Assembly: GCA_041748175.1 (NCBI GenBank)
Contig: JBGTDU010000115.1
Location: 38,691 to 102,690 of the forward strand
DNA from: JAHEJB01 sp041748175
Lineage (GTDB): Bacteria; Bacteroidota; Rhodothermia; Rhodothermales; Rubricoccaceae
DNA: 64,000 nucleotides
Direction: 5' to 3'
In this document: one piece after another, positions 15,657 through 22,715 of the stretch
Numbering within the stretch: position 1 is the first letter of the stretch
Layout: each line of letters starts with the position of its first letter
Notes under the pieces: model-generated
Database searches by the model: none
The model's input: the letters and a program-made list of their open reading frames with translations, nothing else
What the model was told of the DNA's origin: nothing
Position numbers and translations under genes: made by a program

Positions 15657-17381
15657 TCACCCAATCACCTCCCGCGCACCCATTCTCCGTGTCAACGCCA
15701 CCGCGCCGATCACCAGGATCATCAGCAGAACACCATAGGCAGCGGCTGCGCCGAAATCGTAGAGCCGAAGCTGGGCGAAAAGCTCCACGGAGATGGGCCG
15801 GTTACCGTACACGTAGAGCATGATGGACGACACGAACTCGCCGAGCGCCGTCACGAACGTGAGCAGCGCGCCCGCGAGGACGCCCGGCAGGATGACGGGT
15901 AGCACGACACGCCGGAACGTCGTCCAGCCGTTTGCTCCTAGATCCGACGAGGCCTCGCTCAGGCGGTCGTCGTAGCCCTCCAGCGCCGCTTGCGCCGCGC
16001 GGACAACCAGCGGAATGTGCCGCACGAAATAGGCTAGCGGCACGAGCCACACCGTGCCGACCAGGATGGCACCTCCTGCCAGCGCGGAAGCCTCGTCGAA
16101 CGTGACGATCAGATTCAGCGCGATGACGGTGCCGGGGATTGCGAAAGGGAGCAGGGCCAGCACGCGCAGCAACCCGCGGCCAGGGATCTGGCCTTTCACG
16201 ATCACGAACGCCGCTAGTACACCGAATACCATATTGGCGACGGTCGAGAGCGAAGCCATCCACAGCGAATTGCGGATGGGCTCGAACACATCCGCCTGAG
16301 AGAACAGCGCTACGTAGTTCGAAAACGTGTAGTCGTCGGGCAGAACCTGTGTCGTCCAGCTTCCCTCCTGCACAAACGACAGCAGCACGACCGTTCCGAT
16401 GGGCATGAAAACGAACAGCAGGAACAGCGCGGCCAGACTTCCTGCGACCGCCCGTGCCCATCCGCTAGAGAGCGGCACTGCCAAACGTCCGGCGCCTTTC
16501 GATGTCGTTCCGAGTCGGCTGCGCTTCGGGCGCACTTCCAAAAACAGGAGGAATACAAAGCAGATCGATGTCAAGATCACGGCGACGGTTGCTGATCGAT
16601 CCAGAAAGCCGTTGGTCTTGAACTGGTAAATCTGCGTCGTCAGGAAGGGCTCGTCGCCTGCGAAGAGGAGCGGCGCGGTGAAGCTGGCCATCGACAGCAT
16701 GAAAACGAGCAGCGACGCACCTACCAGCGCGGGCCGAAGCAGAGGCAGCATCACGCGACGAAAGGTGGCCCATCCAGACGCACCGAGGTCGGCCGAGGCA
16801 TCCAGGAGGCTGCGGTCGATGTCCGTTAGCGCCGCGCCGACGAAGAGGTAGAAGTACACATAAAAGGCGTAGATGTGGACAATGAGCACCGCCGACCGAC
16901 CCTCAAACGCGAACGGGACGGACTCCAGACCGAACAGAGCCTGCAACGCGCGCGGGAGCATCCCGCTCTCGCCGTAGAGAAATAGAAACGCGAGCACCCC
17001 GACCAGCGGCGGCAAAGCCAGTGGCAAGGCCGCGCTTACCTGCAGCGTCCGCTTGAGTGGAAAATCGAAGCGGAAGAATGCCCACGCCAGCGCGGTGCCG
17101 AGAACTCCACCAAGAACTACCGTGCCCAGCGAGATGCTCACGGAGTTGGATAGCGCTCGAACTCCTGACGATCTCCAACTCTCGAAAAAGCGCCCGAGAT
17201 TTGCCCCGTTGATTCCGAGCACGAACGTGTCGACGCTCGGCCACAGCACATACGCTACGAGAATAATCGCAACGGGGAGGGCGAGGAGAAATCCGGTGCG
17301 GCGGGAAAGCAATTGTCGGAGGAACGGGTGCGAAGGTGGTGTTGCGTACTTCGTATTGCGTAGTTCGTATTGGATATTCAC
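15657..17381 (-). CDS. Two-domain ABC transporter permease, FbpB/ThiP-like
   Basis: 574 residues with two copies of the binding-protein-dependent transport inner-membrane domain in one chain (about residues 70-285 and 345-570), each with about six membrane segments and an EAA-type loop (SADLGASGWATFRRVMLPLLRPAL and SSDLGANGWTTFRRVVLPVILPGV). Fused permeases of this layout serve Fe(III), thiamine or similar importers. No ATPase or binding-protein gene is adjacent, so the substrate is open. The first about 14 residues (NIQYELRNTKYAT) come from an AT-rich intergenic micro-repeat; a TTG about 24 codons in, before LSRRTGFLLALP, could be the true start. Confidence 0.85.
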   Translation of the reverse strand: MNIQYELRNTKYATPPSHPFLRQLLSRRTGFLLALPVAIILVAYVLWPSVDTFVLGINGANLGRFFESWRSSGVRALSNSVSISLGTVVLGGVLGTALAWAFFRFDFPLKRTLQVSAALPLALPPLVGVLAFLFLYGESGMLPRALQALFGLESVPFAFEGRSAVLIVHIYAFYVYFYLFVGAALTDIDRSLLDASADLGASGWATFRRVMLPLLRPALVGASLLVFMLSMASFTAPLLFAGDEPFLTTQIYQFKTNGFLDRSATVAVILTSICFVFLLFLEVRPKRSRLGTTSKGAGRLAVPLSSGWARAVAGSLAALFLLFVFMPIGTVVLLSFVQEGSWTTQVLPDDYTFSNYVALFSQADVFEPIRNSLWMASLSTVANMVFGVLAAFVIVKGQIPGRGLLRVLALLPFAIPGTVIALNLIVTFDEASALAGGAILVGTVWLVPLAYFVRHIPLVVRAAQAALEGYDDRLSEASSDLGANGWTTFRRVVLPVILPGVLAGALLTFVTALGEFVSSIMLYVYGNRPISVELFAQLRLYDFGAAAAYGVLLMILVIGAVALTRRMGAREVIG

Positions 17382-17425
17382 TTTCAGGCTATGAAGAAAT
17401 ATTTTACGTACTACGCACTACTATC
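17343..17425. repeat. AT-rich TACG(A/T)A-type micro-repeat
   Basis: Near-repeats of TACTTCGTATTGCG / TAGTTCGTATTGG at 17347-17372 and TACGTACTACGCACTAC at 17405-17421. A related block is at 19173-19240. It covers the start of the permease gene and is low in GC compared with its surroundings. Confidence 0.6.
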
Positions 17426-17433
17426 TATTCAAA

Positions 17434-18024
17434 TCATATCTCGCTCTGATTCAGCCACCGCGTGCCCATCGGCGGCTCGTAATCACGCATTCTGACGAGC
17501 AGTTCTGCTGGCGAAGTTGCCACGGTCACGAGCGCGCGCTGTTCGGGGTAGAGGAATTCGTGGGCCGTAGCGGTATCGAGGAAAGCGATCAGGTCGTCAT
17601 AGAAACCGCCGACGTTGAGGATCCCGCAGGGTTTCTGGTGGATGCCGAGCTGGCCCCAAGTCAGCGCTTCGGCGATTTCCTCGAGCGTGCCGAGACCGCC
17701 CGGCATGGCGATGAAGCCATCGGACAGTTCGGCCATCATCGCCTTGCGCTCGTGCATCGAATCGACCAGATGAATTGCCGTGGCGCGCTGGTGAGCAACC
17801 TCGCGTTCCGCCAATCCGTGCGGAATGATGCCGATGGCTTCTCCACCTCCGGCGAGCACGGTATCGGCAATGACGCCCATCAAACCGATGCGGCCACCTC
17901 CAAATACGAGACCGATCTCTTCGGAAACAAGAAGCTCACCGAGCGCACGCGCGGCATCGGTGTAGGCCGGCTTGCTGCCGGTTTTTGATCCACAGAAAAC
18001 GCAAAGGCGCTCGAACTTCCGCAT
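17434..18024 (-). CDS. LOG-family (TIGR00730) Rossmann-fold protein
   Basis: 196 residues from ATG 18024 (MRKFERLCVFCGS), which starts just after the recR stop; an upstream start would overlap recR. The defining motif PGGLGTLEE and the N-terminal VFCGS nucleotide-binding segment are present, along with GGGRIGLMG. Family members remove ribose 5'-phosphate from cytokinin riboside monophosphates or related nucleotides; the bacterial role is often unclear. The C-terminus ends MGTRWLNQSEI. It is last in a run with dnaX, ebfC and recR. Confidence 0.9.
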   Translation of the reverse strand: MRKFERLCVFCGSKTGSKPAYTDAARALGELLVSEEIGLVFGGGRIGLMGVIADTVLAGGGEAIGIIPHGLAEREVAHQRATAIHLVDSMHERKAMMAELSDGFIAMPGGLGTLEEIAEALTWGQLGIHQKPCGILNVGGFYDDLIAFLDTATAHEFLYPEQRALVTVATSPAELLVRMRDYEPPMGTRWLNQSEI

Positions 18025-18034
18025 CGTCTTCCGC

Positions 18035-18670
18035 CTACATTCCTGCCCGTCCTTCGAGGGCACGGGAAAGAGTGGCTTCGTCTGCGTATTCGAGGTCGCC
18101 CCCGATGGGCAGCCCACGCGCTATGCGGGTCACCTGCACGCCGAGCGCGCCGAGCAACTGCCCGATGTAATAGGCCGTCGTGTCGCCTTCCACGTTCGGG
18201 TTCATGGCCAGGATGACTTCGGAAACGCGCTCGTCTTCCGTTCCCGACTCTCCATCACCTCCGGCCGAATTTGCAACGCGCGCGACGAGTTCGCGAATCT
18301 TGAGGTCATCCGGACCCACGCCATCAAGCGGCGAAACCGCACCGCCGAGGACGTGGTACAGGCCGCGAAACTCGCCCGTGCGCTCGAGCGCCAGTACGTC
18401 GTTGGGCTCTTCCACCACGCAGATAATCGAACGATCGCGCTTGGCGGAACGGCAGATTGGACAGGGATCGTGGTCGGTTACGTTGAAGCAAACGGTACAC
18501 GCCATCACCTTGTCCTTCACTGCCACGAGAGCATGCGCGAGCTCCACGACATCCTCGCGTGGCATTTTGAGGACATACGCCGCGAGACGCTGCGCTGACT
18601 TCCTCCCAATCGTCGGCAGTTTGGAAAATTGCTCGACGAGGGTTTCTACGGTTTCGGAGGTGAGGTGCAT
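18035..18670 (-). CDS. recR: Recombination protein RecR
   Basis: 211 residues. RecR loads RecA at gaps together with RecO/RecF. Seen: N-terminal HhH region (LPTIGRKSAQRLA), a four-cysteine zinc site at C58, C61, C70 and C73 (CTVCF...CPIC), and a Toprim domain (CVVEEPNDVLALERTG ... VILAMNPNVEGDTTAYYIG). Length slightly above the usual 200 because of a Gly/Glu/Ser-rich insertion (SAGGDGESGTEDE) in the Toprim part. It sits in the classic dnaX-ebfC-recR order. Confidence 0.97.
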   Translation of the reverse strand: MHLTSETVETLVEQFSKLPTIGRKSAQRLAAYVLKMPREDVVELAHALVAVKDKVMACTVCFNVTDHDPCPICRSAKRDRSIICVVEEPNDVLALERTGEFRGLYHVLGGAVSPLDGVGPDDLKIRELVARVANSAGGDGESGTEDERVSEVILAMNPNVEGDTTAYYIGQLLGALGVQVTRIARGLPIGGDLEYADEATLSRALEGRAGM

Positions 18671-18687
18671 GGGGGACGGTCTGTGGT

Positions 18688-18779
18688 CAGTACTCAGCAG
18701 TTAGTCGTCACTGGACTGCAGTCGGAATTGGTCGACCGAAATCCGAAATCCGAAATCTGATCTCCGAAATCAAGAGTCC
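18688..18779. repeat. CCGAAATC micro-repeat between recR and ebfC
   Basis: CCGAAATCCGAAATCCGAAATC followed by CCGAAATC, i.e. tandem GAAATCC units near 18740-18770. A related word string, written into a coding frame, is found at 24898-24936. Confidence 0.6.
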
Positions 18780-18784
18780 CCCAT

Positions 18785-19168
18785 TCAGATCAGCGGCCCG
18801 GAATCGTCGCCGCCTGTTAGCGCACTGAGGTCCATGCCGGGCGGCAAGAAGGACGTGGCCGCTTCCTGCATCTTCTGCGCTTTGAGGGCCTCGACTTCTT
18901 CGATGGCTTTGTTGACACCGGCAATCAGAAGATCTTCCAGTAGTTCGATGTCTTCCGGTTTCATTCCGGCGGCATCCAGATGAAGCCCCGCTGCATCGAG
19001 CTTTACGGCCACAATGCGGCCTCGACCGTCGGCGGTTACGGCCACCATGCCGCCGCCAACTTCTGCCGAGATTCGTTCTGCGGCGAGCGCGTCCTGCGTA
19101 TCTGCCATCTTCTGCTGCATCTCGGCCATGCGCCCGAAGAGGTCGGCCATGTTGGGCGTGTTATCCAT
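18785..19168 (-). CDS. ebfC: YbaB/EbfC nucleoid-associated protein
   Basis: 127 residues. The family forms small DNA-binding dimers of about 100 residues; here a helical N-terminus (MADLFGRMAEMQQKMADTQDAL) is followed by the beta core (VGGGMVAVTADGRGRIVAVKLDAAG), helix LLEDLLIAGVNKAIEEVEALKAQKMQ and a flexible tail (PPGMDLSAL). ATG at 19168 (MDNTPN) or a few codons later (MADLF) may be the start. It lies between dnaX and recR, the usual place. Confidence 0.93.
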   Translation of the reverse strand: MDNTPNMADLFGRMAEMQQKMADTQDALAAERISAEVGGGMVAVTADGRGRIVAVKLDAAGLHLDAAGMKPEDIELLEDLLIAGVNKAIEEVEALKAQKMQEAATSFLPPGMDLSALTGGDDSGPLI

Positions 19169-19236
19169 AGTGTATTTAGAATTTCGTATGGCGCATTTCT
19201 ATGGACCGAATATCCTTACGAAATACGCACTATGCA
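19169..19236. repeat. AT-rich micro-repeat between ebfC and dnaX
   Basis: Words such as AATTTCGTATGGCG, CGAATATCC and TTACGAAATACGCAC repeat those at 17343-17425. AT-rich island in GC-rich surroundings. Confidence 0.5.
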
Positions 19237-21237
19237 TTACCAGACGATCTCGGCTCCAAACTTCTCAAACAGCGCCTGAATGACGGGGTTTTCGTGGCGA
19301 AGCTGTTTGAATCGTTCGAACGGATCAACCTCTCGCGTGGATTCGCCGCTGGCCGTCGCATCCACGACAAAAAGCAGAGGCGGCGCTTTCTCCCCGAGGA
19401 GTTCGCTCATCGCCGCGGCAAACTTCACGGCCTCACTTTCGAGGAGAGTGCACGAGAATTTGTCAGGAACGGCCACTTCAATTCGGCCACGCACTACGCG
19501 TTTTGGTTCGGCACTTTGCAGCAGCGTGCCTACATGGATACGATCGGCTTTGATTGACGCTACGAGTTCCGGCCAGAGGGTCTTAATGCGACCAAAGGGG
19601 ATATCGAGGTCATCGACCGCAATCGCGGCGGGCGCAACAGCCAGATGCCCAGACACCGCCAAGGCTGCTTCAGGGCCTCCCGATCCGTCCCCCGACGGGT
19701 CGCGCGCCACTTTCAAGGCCGGAGCGCCGAAGAAGCCGGCATGCGCCGGGGCGCTACGCAAAGGCTGCGGAACTTCAGGCTTGCCCGACGGGGGGCGTGG
19801 AGGTTCGGGCGAAAACGCAAACGGCTCTCCACCCGATTCGTCCCTGTCGGGATCCGTGCCTGGCGGCGGCTCGGTGGGGTCATGCTTCGACGGCGTAGGC
19901 TTCTCTCCCTGCGCCGACGCCGTGGACGTGTAGGAGGGCCGAGGCTCAGCCGTGGCAGATGGACCAATGGATGGCGACGAAGGTCGCTCTTCTTTCGCCA
20001 GCGTGGCTTCAAGCGCGCTCAGTTTTCCGATGAGCTGCTCCAAATCCGACGCTGTTTCGAGGCTCGCCATCTTCAGCATTGCCAATTCCACCGTCAACCG
20101 AGGCTGGTGGCTCGCCTTGATGTTCTGCGCGGCTTCCTCCACCAGCATGAGAAGATGCAACAGGTCGGCTTCCGGGAAAATCCTGGAGGCTTCGATATAC
20201 CGCGTTTTTGTCGCCTCCGTGGCTTCGAGGAGGTCGCCGTTACCCGTGGATCGCGCCACCAGCAGGTTTCGCAAATGTTCGGCAAGTCCGCCCAGGAATT
20301 CAGCCAGGTCGTAACCACGGGCCACCACGCGATCGACGAGGTCGAGGAGCCCGGCACGGTCCTTCGCCGCTGCCCGATCCGTCACCTCGAAAAAGAGATC
20401 CGTGTCCACCACGCCGAGCGCTTCGCGAAGCGCAGGCCCTTCCAGCGGCGTGCCGCAAAGCGAGACGGCCTGGTCGAAAAGAGAGAGGGCGTCGCGCAGC
20501 GCACCGTCGGCTTTTCTTGCCAGAAGCAGGAGCGACTCATCGTCGGCTTCGATGGACTCGGCCTCGCAGATAACATGCAGCCGCCCGATGATTTCGGCGA
20601 CGGAAATACGACGGAAATCAAAGCGCTGCGTGCGCGAGAGGATGGTCGGGAGGACCTTGTGGGGCTCCGTCGTCGCGAAGATGAAAAGGACGTAAGGCGG
20701 CGGCTCCTCCAGCGTTTTCAGGAGCGCATTGAAGGCGCCCTTCGACATCATGTGGATCTCGTCGAGGATGTAAATCTTCTTCTTCGCGCCCTGCGGCGGG
20801 ATTCGGACGGTGTCGCGGAGATCATGAACGTCCTCCACCTTGTTGTTGCTCGCCGCATCAATTTCGATGATGTTCAGCGAGCGGCCTGCTTCAAAATCAG
20901 CACAGGAGCCGCAGGTTCGGCAGGGCTCTGCATTCTCGCGTTCCTCAAGCGGCGTCGTGCAGTTGACAGCCTTCGCTAGAATCCGGGCAGCGGTCGTCTT
21001 CCCAACCCCGCGCGGGCCGCTGAAGAGGTACGCATGGGCCAGCCGGTTCAGGCGAATGGCGTTGCCGAGCGTCTGTGCCACATGCGGCTGCCCCACCATG
21101 TCGCCGAACGTCTGTGGGCGGAATTTGCGCGCGGTGACGAGGTAGCTCGCCTCCGTTTCGGAGGCTTCCCCTCCGGGAATGGACGGGTTATCGGGGAAGA
21201 GCGACGAGGATGGGATTGGCTCGGCGGCCATCAACAC
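19237..21237 (-). CDS. dnaX: DNA polymerase III subunits gamma and tau
   Basis: 666 residues. Clamp-loader ATPase: Walker A GPRGVGKTT at 74-82, a zinc module (CTTPLEERENAEPCRTCGSC, about 93-112), Walker B-like LDEIHMMS, arginine-finger segment LSRTQRFDFR. After the three clamp-loader domains there is a Pro/Ser-rich linker (about 425-530) and a C-terminal domain V-like part. I saw no obvious slippage run for making a short gamma form. ATG 21237 or 21231 (MAAEP). Confidence 0.96.
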   Translation of the reverse strand: MLMAAEPIPSSSLFPDNPSIPGGEASETEASYLVTARKFRPQTFGDMVGQPHVAQTLGNAIRLNRLAHAYLFSGPRGVGKTTAARILAKAVNCTTPLEERENAEPCRTCGSCADFEAGRSLNIIEIDAASNNKVEDVHDLRDTVRIPPQGAKKKIYILDEIHMMSKGAFNALLKTLEEPPPYVLFIFATTEPHKVLPTILSRTQRFDFRRISVAEIIGRLHVICEAESIEADDESLLLLARKADGALRDALSLFDQAVSLCGTPLEGPALREALGVVDTDLFFEVTDRAAAKDRAGLLDLVDRVVARGYDLAEFLGGLAEHLRNLLVARSTGNGDLLEATEATKTRYIEASRIFPEADLLHLLMLVEEAAQNIKASHQPRLTVELAMLKMASLETASDLEQLIGKLSALEATLAKEERPSSPSIGPSATAEPRPSYTSTASAQGEKPTPSKHDPTEPPPGTDPDRDESGGEPFAFSPEPPRPPSGKPEVPQPLRSAPAHAGFFGAPALKVARDPSGDGSGGPEAALAVSGHLAVAPAAIAVDDLDIPFGRIKTLWPELVASIKADRIHVGTLLQSAEPKRVVRGRIEVAVPDKFSCTLLESEAVKFAAAMSELLGEKAPPLLFVVDATASGESTREVDPFERFKQLRHENPVIQALFEKFGAEIVW

Positions 21238-21267
21238 GAAGGGCGAAATGGTGGACTAAAACCACAA

Positions 21268-21304
21268 GCGGGAGCCCCGGCAAAGTAGTGCTCGGGGCTC
21301 CCGC
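21268..21304 (-). terminator. Terminator hairpin after the RDD gene
   Basis: GCGGGAGCCCCG (21268-21279) and CGGGGCTCCCGC (21293-21304) form a perfect 12-bp stem with a 13-base loop. On the minus strand it follows the RDD stop and is followed by TTGTGGTTTTAG, so it should end the tdk-RDD transcript before dnaX. Confidence 0.85.
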
Positions 21305-21329
21305 TGGCAAGGTGAAGATGAGCGGCCGA

Positions 21330-21854
21330 TCAGTCGTTGGACTCTATGACTTTGGTGCCAGCGAATTTGTCGCCAATGCGCCGTCCTTCAGCGTCAGTCA
21401 GCACCAGAATCCCTTCCACGAGCCCCAGGAGGCTCCCAATCCAGGCGATGATGGCGAGGCCTCCAGCGAGAAAAAACATACCAAGACCTCCAGTAAGGCT
21501 CGCGATCCCCCAAAGAATTGAACCGACGGCGAGCGGCCAATTTCGGCGTATAGACGTGCTTACGTCCATTACGCCACCATCAAGGCGGATCGGACGGAGC
21601 TTCATCACTTTCTTGCCGATCGATCGACCGTCCATAAAATCCAGCGCAAGGCCATCACGAACCAGATAGTAGCCCGCGCCGACTAGCATCCCGAGGCCAT
21701 ACAGTGTTCCGCGTCCTCCGAAGCTGAGAACCAACGCGAGGGCGTAGACAATGAGCCCATCTATGAGGGCTGCGACGAAACGCTTGCCGAGGTCTGCCTT
21801 TCCATCGGAGAAGGAGCCGGAATCCGTGAAACCGGGATCGGAGATGTTTTCCAT
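21330..21854 (-). CDS. RDD-family membrane protein
   Basis: 174 residues from ATG 21854 (MENISDPGFTDSG); earlier starts would run into tdk. RDD domain: LGKRFVAALIDGLIVYALALVL (the Arg-Asp pair in the first membrane segment), a Gly-rich segment YGLGMLVGAGYYLVRDG, then DGRSIGKKVMKLRPIRLDGG, typical of the family, and a Gly/Ala/Leu-rich membrane pair near residues 115-150. The C-terminus ends with TDAEGRRIGDKFAGTKVI, another common RDD ending. Function unknown; some members act in ion homeostasis. Confidence 0.9.
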   Translation of the reverse strand: MENISDPGFTDSGSFSDGKADLGKRFVAALIDGLIVYALALVLSFGGRGTLYGLGMLVGAGYYLVRDGLALDFMDGRSIGKKVMKLRPIRLDGGVMDVSTSIRRNWPLAVGSILWGIASLTGGLGMFFLAGGLAIIAWIGSLLGLVEGILVLTDAEGRRIGDKFAGTKVIESND

Positions 21855-21952
21855 AGCGCTTGTGTTTGGGGTGAGTGGTGGGCGGGGTGGCATCCCCTTT
21901 CCTTCCTGCACGATAGGGCTCAGCCCCAATTCGGGGCAAGCCCTCGCCGACC

Positions 21953-22615
21953 TCATTTCACTGCGGGATCATGCGTCCGTGATGTGGCCTTCTGTTGGGG
22001 GATGAAGCTTGGCTCTTTCGGCGCTGTTGCCTGTGGAGTCTCCGGTTCGAAGCATGGTCGACAACGGGGCTCGTAGGCTTCCTTTTCACCAATGAGAACC
22101 CGGTCGCCGGAGGCCACGATGCGTTGGGAATGGTTGGCCGGGGCGCCGCATTTCATACACACCGCGTGCAGCTTGGTCACGTGCTCGGCGACGGCCATAA
22201 GCTGCGGGACCGGTTCGAACGGGTTGCCGAGGTAGTCCTGATCGAGACCAGCGACGATCACGCGTTTGCCATCGCGGGCGAGGCGGTCGCATACCTCGAG
22301 AAGCTCAAGCCCGAAAAACTGTGCCTCATCAATGCCTACGACATCGGCTTCCCCGGCAAGAAGAAGGATTTGGTCAGCCGAATGGACGACCTGCGAGGGA
22401 ATCGCATTCTCGTCGTGCGAGACCACGGCGTCTTCGGCGTAGCGCTTGTCGAGCGCCGGTTTGAAAATCTCCACGCGCTGCCGGGCGATCTTTGCACGCC
22501 GCAGCCGCCGAATCAGCTCCTCCGTCTTCCCGCTGAACATCGAGCCGCAGACCACTTCAACCCAGCCTCGGCGCCGACCGCTCTCGTCTCGGGTATAAAC
22601 ATGGGGCTCCGTCAT
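21953..22615 (-). CDS. tdk: Thymidine kinase, type II
   Basis: 220 residues. Salvages thymidine to dTMP. Walker A GSMFSGKT at 24-31, Walker B region VVGIDEAQFF, lasso-loop/zinc cysteines CMKC and CRPC. C-terminal tail after the zinc site is longer than usual (about 30 residues rich in Pro, Thr, Lys). Starts divergently to the dehydrogenase gene, about 100 bases apart. Confidence 0.96.
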   Translation of the reverse strand: MTEPHVYTRDESGRRRGWVEVVCGSMFSGKTEELIRRLRRAKIARQRVEIFKPALDKRYAEDAVVSHDENAIPSQVVHSADQILLLAGEADVVGIDEAQFFGLELLEVCDRLARDGKRVIVAGLDQDYLGNPFEPVPQLMAVAEHVTKLHAVCMKCGAPANHSQRIVASGDRVLIGEKEAYEPRCRPCFEPETPQATAPKEPSFIPQQKATSRTHDPAVK

Positions 22616-22715
22616 GGGCAGAAAGTACGTTCGCGAGCGAGATCTTTGAACGGGTTAATGGTATGCGCGGCAGCGCCACATTGAACGGGTTCGGGAATAG
22701 TTGTTTCTTTCGGCC

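Noticed and set aside
19645..20979. Open frame of about 444 codons on the plus strand.
   Set aside because: Antisense to dnaX, rich in Arg, no domain. Ordinary GC-rich shadow.
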